A DNA stretch of 6,901 nt from Campylobacterota bacterium. GTDB taxonomy: Bacteria > Campylobacterota > Campylobacteria > Campylobacterales > SZUA-545. Below the pieces are notes generated by a model. The model was given only the letters and a program-made list of their open reading frames with translations, searched no databases and was not told the origin of the DNA. Positions within the stretch are counted from its first letter, which is position 1; each line of letters begins with the position of its first letter. Location of the stretch: assembly GCA_030836705.1 (NCBI GenBank), contig JAUPLZ010000139.1, forward strand, positions 1-6,901, given 5' to 3'. The translations under genes and the position numbers were made by a program. Below, one piece after another: positions 1 to 5,664 of the stretch.

Positions 1-306
1 CATACCCAAATCATCGCCGAGACAGGTTTTAAATTGCTCAAAATTAACCCTAGTGCCGGCTGAATCATAAGTATTTGCGTCAAGACAGCTGGGACCGGCT
101 CTCAAAAAACCGACATAACTGTTTAAATTATCTGTCGCCACAAACTGACTAAGCAGCTGCGTCGTATCAACATAGAGCTTTTCAAGCGCATTCTCTTTGT
201 GATTCTCTAACGCCTTAACACTTGCAAGCGTACTGATAATCAGCACGACTGCAAGTGTTAAAATCAATTCAAGCGAGGTAAACCCGCCTCTTAATCTTTT
301 CTTCAT
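1..306 (-). CDS. Type IV prepilin-like protein (3' end cut by window edge)
   Basis: Pilin or pseudopilin subunit, expected to be inserted in the inner membrane, cleaved by a prepilin peptidase and assembled into a pilus. I translated this frame by hand: 102 residues are visible and it stays open to the window edge. It begins MKKRLRGG followed by FTSLELILTLAVVLII. This is a textbook class III signal: short basic leader, Gly at -1, Phe at +1, Glu at +5 and a hydrophobic helix (about residues 9-30). Two cysteines (74 and 95) could form a pilin-type disulfide. The ATG overlaps the TGA of the platform gene upstream (ATGA), and a GGAG sits seven bases before it, so translational coupling is likely. 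Whether it is the major or a minor pilin cannot be told from this fragment. The 8-residue leader resembles type IVa pilins and pseudopilins more than the long leaders of type IVb pilins. Confidence 0.9.
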   Translation of the reverse strand, partial: MKKRLRGGFTSLELILTLAVVLIISTLASVKALENHKENALEKLYVDTTQLLSQFVATDNLNSYVGFLRAGPSCLDANTYDSAGTRVNFEQFKTCLGDDLGM

Positions 307-1358
307 CTTCTCACTCCCCCCATCTCTTTTTTTAAAGTCTGCTCAATCTTAGAAGACATCATTGTGACATATCCGATAGAATTAATCAAAATTGCTATGC
401 CGACAAAAAAGACAAGCATCATATTCGTCTTGCCTCTTTTGTTCCATTTATCATTCGCCGCCGCCAACTGCTCTTCAGAAAAAATCATCCCTTTTTCCAT
501 GTTGAGCCAAAAGTCGTTAATCCCCTTGTTTTGACCTAGTGAGCAGAGACGGGAAACGCCCCTGTCAAAGCCAAATCCAATAAATGTATTAAAAAGATTA
601 TTATTGTTCTTTTCGCGCTCTATTTTTTCAAAAAAATAGCCAAGCGATCTAGGAGCGACCGTGTTTTTAAGTGCCGTACAAACATAAGTCAAATTCATAC
701 CCGTGGACTTATTTAAAGAGACCATAAGATTTAAAATATACGGAGTATCAACAACCGACTTATATTTAAAAAGCTTATATGTCAAATCTATTCTATTTTT
801 ATAGGTATAAAAATAGACAAATATTACGGTCCCAAGAGCGATTAAAACAACAGCCCCGACCATAGCATAAACATGCGCATAGTCGATAACTGTCGATAAG
901 TACCAATCCAATTCAAGCTCAATGGAGAGCGTTCTTTTAAAGTCATTAAAAATCGACTTGATATAAGGTGCTATAAATGACGGCGCAAACATGAGAGCCG
1001 AAAAAATTAATAGCGGGAGAACCATGACTTTAAACATCATCTTTTCAAATAAACTGCCGCTGTCTGAGAGCTTTATAATCTCCGTCAGCGCCACTTTTAT
1101 ATTTTTTTTGGCATTGACCAAAATGGTATATTCTCTGGCATTTAAAACGCCGTTGTTTTTAAGCGCGAGAGGAATGTCATTGAGCCTATCGGCATCAAGC
1201 TGAACTTTTTTTAGAATCATTGCGATTTTTTTATCTTTAACATCTTTGCTTGCGGAGTCAATAGAGTTATAAAGGTTCATTCCCGAAGAGATATACCTGT
1301 TTAGCATCTCAAGAATCTCTTTTTTTACGCTATGGCTCAAAGCGTCAAAAGCAAACAT
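303..1358 (-). CDS. Inner-membrane platform protein, GspF/PilR/TcpE/BfpE-like
   Basis: Polytopic inner-membrane protein expected to couple an assembly ATPase to pilin subunits (T2SF family). At 351 residues it has the usual length of type IVb platform proteins. The layout is typical. A cytoplasmic helical domain (about 1-105) precedes a first membrane segment (about 108-134), then a second (about 164-186). A second cytoplasmic helical domain (about 187-310) follows, then a final membrane segment (about 312-335) and a short basic tail. The second domain contains the LNLMVSLNKSTGMNLTYV stretch, which fits the conserved 'hydrophobic helix, then small/polar turn' of T2SF repeats. The ATG directly follows the TAG of the PilP-like gene, and its ribosome-binding site (AAAGGA) lies inside that gene's last codons. 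The stop overlaps the prepilin start. Assignment rests on topology and context, not on a family search. Confidence 0.8.
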   Translation of the reverse strand: MFAFDALSHSVKKEILEMLNRYISSGMNLYNSIDSASKDVKDKKIAMILKKVQLDADRLNDIPLALKNNGVLNAREYTILVNAKKNIKVALTEIIKLSDSGSLFEKMMFKVMVLPLLIFSALMFAPSFIAPYIKSIFNDFKRTLSIELELDWYLSTVIDYAHVYAMVGAVVLIALGTVIFVYFYTYKNRIDLTYKLFKYKSVVDTPYILNLMVSLNKSTGMNLTYVCTALKNTVAPRSLGYFFEKIEREKNNNNLFNTFIGFGFDRGVSRLCSLGQNKGINDFWLNMEKGMIFSEEQLAAANDKWNKRGKTNMMLVFFVGIAILINSIGYVTMMSSKIEQTLKKEMGGVRR

Positions 1359-1997
1359 CTATTTTCCTTTAAAAACGACAGACTTCGAGCTTATTGAAGC
1401 TACGACAAAATTTCCGTAATCTTTATTCAGCCAAAGCGACTCTTTTTTCTGTTTAGGAGGAGCAGGGATGATCGCTGTAGCTGATGTATTCATCCCCAAG
1501 CTCTGCGTCTCTTGCTGAATAATAGTTTGAAGTTCCTGCGTAATATTTTGCAGCTCAGACGATGTAATCGGAAGCTGGGATAGAGAGTATCTATTCTGCT
1601 GCTTATTTGCAAAAAAAAGCCTTACTTCAAGAAACTCTCTATAAGAGATGTAGTATTCACTTTTTCCGGCAATTTCAATAAACTGCGGCTCAATCTCAAT
1701 TGAACCCTTACTCTCAAGTTCCGTATCCACCATCTCTTTTTTTATCTTGTTGTTATGTATATTTAGTTTTTCTTGAAATACACGACTTTCACTTGTGATA
1801 ATCTCTTCTTCACTCTTCTCCGGCACCTGTGGCACTGGCGGCAGAGCCGGAAGAGAAGAACCTGCCCCCTGCTCTTGCTGAACCTTGGCGCTCATCTCCG
1901 CCCATTTTTTTGCAAACTCATCTTTTACATCGGTTGCATTATTATCCGCCGCAATTATCCCCGCCGCGAATAATACGGTTATTAAACTTTTTTTCAT
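1359..1997 (-). CDS. Exported PilP-like periplasmic protein of the pilus cluster
   Basis: Probable periplasmic component bridging the secretin and the inner-membrane complex. I chose the ATG at 1997 (212 residues) because it has AAGGA eight bases upstream and starts a good Sec signal: MKKSLITVLFAAGIIAA, cleavage likely near residue 17. The in-frame Met 12 codons earlier overlaps the secretin gene and would bury the signal. After the signal come a charged helical stretch, a proline-rich linker (about 49-59, LPALPPVPQVP), a mixed central part, a Gln-rich helix (about 148-167) and a C-terminal stretch (about 187-212) ending VASISSKSVVFKG. That ending resembles the last strands of GspC/PilP homology-region folds ('x-V-x-S-I-x-x-x-x-V-V'). 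A flexible Pro-rich linker before a small beta domain fits PilP/GspC-type proteins. The position between secretin and platform genes matches pilP in R64-type clusters. Sequence similarity is faint, so the family name is tentative. Confidence 0.6.
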   Translation of the reverse strand: MKKSLITVLFAAGIIAADNNATDVKDEFAKKWAEMSAKVQQEQGAGSSLPALPPVPQVPEKSEEEIITSESRVFQEKLNIHNNKIKKEMVDTELESKGSIEIEPQFIEIAGKSEYYISYREFLEVRLFFANKQQNRYSLSQLPITSSELQNITQELQTIIQQETQSLGMNTSATAIIPAPPKQKKESLWLNKDYGNFVVASISSKSVVFKGK

Positions 1998-2005
1998 CTG
2001 TTTTA

Positions 2006-2010
2006 TCCTT
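2006..2010 (-). promoter_or_regulatory. Ribosome-binding site deciding the PilP-like start
   Basis: AAGGA lies eight bases before the ATG at 1997, inside the 16-bp gap after the secretin stop. It supports this start over the in-frame Met at 2033, which would lie within the secretin coding sequence. Confidence 0.65.
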
Positions 2011-2013
2011 GCC

Positions 2014-3843
2014 TTATAAAATTGTCGTCTCAACAGTGATAAAATACTCTTCGCGCTCCATAAGCCTGTCGTTCATCCCCGACACACCTTGCACCACGGC
2101 ATTTTCACTAGGGAGAAGCCCTGAGTAGGTTTTTTCAGCAGACTCTCTCATAAACCCGCTTACGATATATCTCTCGCCACTGTTCATGGTCATGTTGATT
2201 TTTTTGCTCTCTTTTTCGATGAATGGCTGCTGAACAAAAAGATTGCTCGCGTCATCCCCAAAAGTCTTAGTGTCCATAGAAAGAAGATTTGAAAAAATCA
2301 AATTAGCTTTTATATTTATTTTTCCCGCTATCGCTCTAGGACTCACCATAACAAAAGTTCCATATTTCAAATCACTTTGTGTAACAGAAAAAGTCGTAGT
2401 CGCCGCAGTAGTCGCAGTCCCCGCAACCGTATCCTGCTTAACTTCTGCGATATATTTAAGCTCTTTTGCATTCGTCCTATAATCAATTGTGTTATTGCTC
2501 ATAAGAAAATCAAAGGTGTCAACAAGCTCACTATTTCCAAATTCACTTAAAGTCGAGAGAACCGCCTCGAAATTAACAGAATCAGAAACATTCATATAGT
2601 TTAAGTTCCCATAATTTTGAAGATTCGGCGCAGAAAAAACATTAGAGTTTAATGATACTGTTTCCTGCGCTTTAGTCGCAAGATAGCTCCAATTTATGCC
2701 ATAATGCTTATCTCTATTTAGCTTAACCTTGTAGAGTTTAATCTTAACAGAGATGTTTTTATTTGCACTTTCTTCAAGATTTTTAATAATTTTTTCCGCT
2801 TGTGCCATTTTGCCGGGAGACGCAAAAACGGCGACAGTTCCTGCCATTGGATTAATCCTGTAATATTCCCTGTTCTCCAGGCTCTCTTTTGGGATCTCTG
2901 TAGCCGGGGCGGTAGTAGTTGTCATAGTAGTTAAATCACCGCCGACTAGCTGTGTGCCTGTCATAAAAATCGAAGAGAGCTCTTTATCAAGAAACTCATA
3001 CTGATGTCTATTTTCTGATTCAACAATTTGCACGCCGTCTCCGCCCGTGCTAGTGCTTGTAGTAGCGGTGGCAGCGTCAGCGCTACTAGCACCAAGGTTT
3101 GCTTGTGACAAAGATGTCGTCTGTGTGATTTTTGTATATTCGTTCTGTAAAAGAACCGAAAAAAGCTTAAATTTAAACTTAGAAAAACTGATAATCTTTT
3201 TCTCATAATCAATATCATAATAGATATTCAGTTTAGAAGATAAATAGTCAAGAAGACCTTTTATATTGTCCCCTTTATAGACGACGACAATCTGTTTATC
3301 TTCATCTTGCTTAATAAAATTATCCGTAGTAATGTTAAAACCTGTATGTTCGGTTACCATCCTGAAAATAGTTGAAAGACCGACCGTGCTGTCAACATTA
3401 AAGTTGAAGCTTTTATGTTCAAGCCCCTTTTTGTTCTTTTCAAATTTATCAAAAGAGTTCACAAGCTTATAACCGACATCAAAATAGTTATTTGATATCT
3501 CAATATCATACATCCTGCCAGTAGAGTCTTGAATGTATTTTTTCAAGCCATCATAAGAGCTGATGCCGCGATATGAGGAGCTGGGGATATCAAAATCAAT
3601 CGCTCCGGAGCTAAGCATATAGACCTTCCCGTCAACTTTTTCAAGCTGTGCAAGGGCCTGAGAAAGTTTAATAACTTTCTCAACATTTACATAGCTGTTT
3701 TTTAGTATCTTCTCGGTAGGCTTTTTCATAAGACGCGCCTCCGTCTTACTATATATATCAAGTGCACCCGTCTCTTTATCGGCACAGCCGCCAACCATCA
3801 AGACGGCCGCTAAGCCGCCTGCAAAAATCAATATATTTTTCAT
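2014..3843 (-). CDS. Outer-membrane lipoprotein secretin, PilN/BfpB/TcpC-like
   Basis: Forms the gated outer-membrane ring through which a pilus or secreted protein exits. Numbering is from the second ATG (609 residues), which has AAAGGG five bases upstream; the ATG at 3846 is the alternative. The lipoprotein signal ends VGGC, with Cys at 20. Periplasmic N-domains occupy about 57-230, then a Ser/Thr/Ala-rich linker (249-270), a short segment (FLDKEL, 284-289), a Thr-rich linker (304-318) and an N1/KH-like repeat (328-362, including NPMAGTVAVFASPGK). The secretin core runs from about 363 to the C-terminus. It includes GINWSYL, then SGERYIVSGFM, a lip-like LLP, and the terminal REEYFITVETTIL, which fits the conserved final strands of secretins. 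A third Thr/Ala-rich loop sits in the core (472-485). Lipidation, size and neighbours favour the type IVb/R64 PilN group over PilQ or GspD. The N-terminal half is homologous by eye to the adjacent lipoprotein at 3853-4989. Confidence 0.88.
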   Translation of the reverse strand: MKNILIFAGGLAAVLMVGGCADKETGALDIYSKTEARLMKKPTEKILKNSYVNVEKVIKLSQALAQLEKVDGKVYMLSSGAIDFDIPSSSYRGISSYDGLKKYIQDSTGRMYDIEISNNYFDVGYKLVNSFDKFEKNKKGLEHKSFNFNVDSTVGLSTIFRMVTEHTGFNITTDNFIKQDEDKQIVVVYKGDNIKGLLDYLSSKLNIYYDIDYEKKIISFSKFKFKLFSVLLQNEYTKITQTTSLSQANLGASSADAATATTSTSTGGDGVQIVESENRHQYEFLDKELSSIFMTGTQLVGGDLTTMTTTTAPATEIPKESLENREYYRINPMAGTVAVFASPGKMAQAEKIIKNLEESANKNISVKIKLYKVKLNRDKHYGINWSYLATKAQETVSLNSNVFSAPNLQNYGNLNYMNVSDSVNFEAVLSTLSEFGNSELVDTFDFLMSNNTIDYRTNAKELKYIAEVKQDTVAGTATTAATTTFSVTQSDLKYGTFVMVSPRAIAGKINIKANLIFSNLLSMDTKTFGDDASNLFVQQPFIEKESKKINMTMNSGERYIVSGFMRESAEKTYSGLLPSENAVVQGVSGMNDRLMEREEYFITVETTIL

Positions 3844-3848
3844 CATAA

Positions 3849-3854
3849 CCCTTT
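3849..3854 (-). promoter_or_regulatory. Ribosome-binding site of the secretin gene
   Basis: AAAGGG overlaps the TAA stop of the upstream lipoprotein gene. It lies five bases before the ATG at 3843 but only two before the ATG at 3846, which favours the second ATG. The overlap with the stop suggests coupled translation of the two secretin-family lipoproteins. Confidence 0.6.
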
Positions 3855-4989
3855 ATTTAGACTCAGCTTGCGCTTTTATTGCTGCAATCTGCTCTTGAAT
3901 TTTATTTTTAAAATCATTAAACTCTTCAAGAACTCTAGGCTTGTTAAAGCCTTGGATATCTACTGTGCTTAACGCAGATATAGATTTTTCAATATCTGCT
4001 ATAATATTTTTAAGAGACTCTTCGTAGTTCAATATCTCACCATCCGACGGCGTTTTGGCGACTTCCGTCCCGCTCCCGTCGCCGTATAAAATATTATATT
4101 CGGTAAACATCCGCTCCGCTGCATCCATATTCGCTTTTGTGGTTTTGACAATAATAATCCCGCGTTCATTTATGATAACCTTGCTCTCGGAATCAACTTT
4201 TATCAAGCTCTTAAGCTCATCAATAAATTTAGTCGTAGCCGTAAGCGGGATTATATTATTGGGCGTTTCAATATTAAAGAGCTTAGTTTGATACTTGCTC
4301 ACTTTAATAACTTTATTTTTATAGTTTATATCTATATAGATATCTGCAACTCCCTGTGCGTAATCCAAAAATTCAGAAACATTAGCGCCTTTAAAATCAA
4401 TATTAATGCGGCCAAGTGACTGAACAAATGTGCTCTCTTTCGTGTTTATAGTCTCAACAATCTCTGCATCGCGAGAAAACGCCACATAAAAACCGCTTAT
4501 TTTTTCAATCTCGCTAAAAGCAGATGTAATTGTCATTCCCTCTGTAGGGACGAACGGAATTTTAGATAAGCTATTTTTTACGATATCTTTATCAAGAAGT
4601 TTAACAACTTTCATATCATCTTGAATAAATCTGTTTTTAACAATTTCAATTGTGTAATTTGTAGTATTTTCCACATAACGCTTAAGCGTGTCAAAACTAT
4701 CAATCTTCACCAGCTCCGAAGAGCTCTTATCAAGAGTGTGAAGCACGAAATCATCCGATTTTAAAAAATAGACGCTTCCTTCGATGGCGCCAAGCTCTGC
4801 TAAAACAGCTGAAAGCTTTTTAGCAACCGTCAAATCTATCGCCTTTGGTGCCAGAGTAGCACCAACCGCTGAATTAGCTCTAGCACTGCCGCCCATATCA
4901 AGAGGGCTGCTTTTGCTTTTACTTGCACTGCATCCCAAAAGAAGAACTGCCGCTAAACTAACCGTTACCGATTTAAATATCTGCCTCAT
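3853..4989 (-). CDS. Lipoprotein with secretin N-domains but no secretin barrel
   Basis: Predicted lipoprotein of 378 residues, probably at the outer membrane and part of the pilus/secretin complex. The ATG at 4989 is preferred over 4995 because AAGGA lies five bases before it and the signal then reads cleanly from MRQIFK to LLGC, with Cys at 20. A Ser/Ala/Gly-rich linker (21-50) follows. Residues 56-240 align by eye with residues 57-230 of the neighbouring secretin: two gap-free blocks (56-78 and 199-240) share 11 of 23 and 18 of 42 residues, and a middle block (about 96-121) aligns with a small gap. Residues about 253-300 (FIDELK, then INERGIIIVKTTKANMDAAERM) match the secretin's N1-like repeat. 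The chain then leaves the secretin pattern. Instead of the barrel it has a Lys/Glu-rich, probably coiled-coil tail (318-378). It may add a periplasmic ring, act as a pilotin-like partner or regulate the gate; the exact role is inference. Confidence 0.85.
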   Translation of the reverse strand: MRQIFKSVTVSLAAVLLLGCSASKSKSSPLDMGGSARANSAVGATLAPKAIDLTVAKKLSAVLAELGAIEGSVYFLKSDDFVLHTLDKSSSELVKIDSFDTLKRYVENTTNYTIEIVKNRFIQDDMKVVKLLDKDIVKNSLSKIPFVPTEGMTITSAFSEIEKISGFYVAFSRDAEIVETINTKESTFVQSLGRINIDFKGANVSEFLDYAQGVADIYIDINYKNKVIKVSKYQTKLFNIETPNNIIPLTATTKFIDELKSLIKVDSESKVIINERGIIIVKTTKANMDAAERMFTEYNILYGDGSGTEVAKTPSDGEILNYEESLKNIIADIEKSISALSTVDIQGFNKPRVLEEFNDFKNKIQEQIAAIKAQAESK

Positions 4990-4994
4990 AATCA

Positions 4995-4999
4995 TCCTT
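4995..4999 (-). promoter_or_regulatory. Ribosome-binding site deciding the lipoprotein start
   Basis: AAGGA ends five bases before the ATG at 4989 and overlaps the first base of the ATG at 4995. The upstream ATG would therefore have no usable spacing, so the start at 4989 is favoured. Confidence 0.6.
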
Positions 5000-5040
5000 T
5001 TTCTAAATTATAATAAAAGTATAATAAAACAAAGCTTAAG
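5000..5040 (-). promoter_or_regulatory. Candidate sigma70-type promoter for the secretin/pilus cluster
   Basis: The only real intergenic gap in the window (4990-5067) is very AT-rich. On the minus strand it carries a perfect TATAAT at 5012-5007, with a second TATTAT at 5026-5021, behind T-rich stretches. No convincing -35 box is seen, which is usual for Campylobacterota sigma70 promoters. A start from the TATAAT would give a leader of only about ten bases; the upstream element would give a longer one. In AT-rich DNA such boxes arise by chance, so this is a candidate only. Confidence 0.35.
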
Positions 5041-5067
5041 TAAGCAACGCTTTTAGAAAAAGAAGAT

Positions 5068-5664
5068 TCACACCAAATCCCTGCTCTGAAACTCTTTGGG
5101 TGCAGATAACTTTTCAATTTCATCAGCCAAACGCTTTGGACCAACATTTGGTGCAGAAGCAGCCATAAGAGCAACAGGGCTTGTTTTATCCAAAAAGTCT
5201 CTTATCTTAGCAAGATTTTCCGCCTCTTTTGAGATAATAAACCTCAAAACATAATGTGCATCCGAAAATTCGCACTTATACTTTAAACCGATATGCTTAA
5301 GCTGCGAATCAACAAGATCCCTATCTTTTAAAAACTCTTCATTGTTTTTAAAAAGACAAAAATAACCGACACCGTAAGTTGTCGGATAACAATTTCCATG
5401 CAGAGGCAGCATATTAAAAAGAGAGGAGAGATTATTATACTCCTCTCTTGAATCAATCTTTTTGGCAATCCAATCCATCGTTACTTTTTTTGGCAGAGAC
5501 GCAGATTTATTATCAAAAAAGAGAATAAGTTTTTCACTATCATTTGGATGCGTCAAAATCTGAGCATCCAAATCCTCTAAAACCTCTGTTTCAAAATCAA
5601 AGGTATAGCCATTTTTATTTGAAAACCCTCTATCAATCTTTTTAACGAGATCTTCGATTTTCAT
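5068..5664 (-). CDS. Conserved-context hypothetical protein, 198 aa, with shared DLV tail
   Basis: I do not recognise this protein. It starts MKIEDLVKKIDRG without a signal peptide or membrane segment, so it looks cytosolic or exported by a non-Sec route. The body mixes helices and strands. The middle holds a Cys/aromatic-rich part (about 84-105, with HGNCYPTTYGVGYFCLF) and one more Cys at 131. The last 45 residues (154-198: IRDFLDK, an Ala-rich stretch, DEIEKLS, then SRDLV) resemble the C-terminus of the gene just upstream. The ATG overlaps that gene's TGA, and its ribosome-binding site (AAGGA) lies in that gene's last codons, so the two are probably made in coordinated amounts. It ends about 80 bp before the secretin-family cluster. 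It could be a chaperone, a partner or a substrate of the upstream protein or of the pilus machine; nothing in the sequence decides this. Confidence 0.8.
   Translation of the reverse strand: MKIEDLVKKIDRGFSNKNGYTFDFETEVLEDLDAQILTHPNDSEKLILFFDNKSASLPKKVTMDWIAKKIDSREEYNNLSSLFNMLPLHGNCYPTTYGVGYFCLFKNNEEFLKDRDLVDSQLKHIGLKYKCEFSDAHYVLRFIISKEAENLAKIRDFLDKTSPVALMAASAPNVGPKRLADEIEKLSAPKEFQSRDLV

Noticed and set aside
1773..2128. Plus-strand open frames opposite the PilP-like gene and secretin end
   Set aside because: They are antisense to well supported genes, overlap each other in different frames, and the Pro/Leu/Ser-rich translations look like complements of the real coding frames.
5031..5055. Possible terminator hairpin (AAAGC paired with GCTTT, then GTTTTATT) after the 198-residue gene
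   Set aside because: The stem is only five base pairs with a 13-base loop and no GC-rich core; alternative four-pair stems overlap it. Too weak to call in AT-rich DNA.
4992..5174. 60-codon minus-strand frame running across the end of the 198-residue gene into the gap
   Set aside because: It overlaps the better supported gene in another frame, has no ribosome-binding site that I can see, and its composition looks like a frame shadow.
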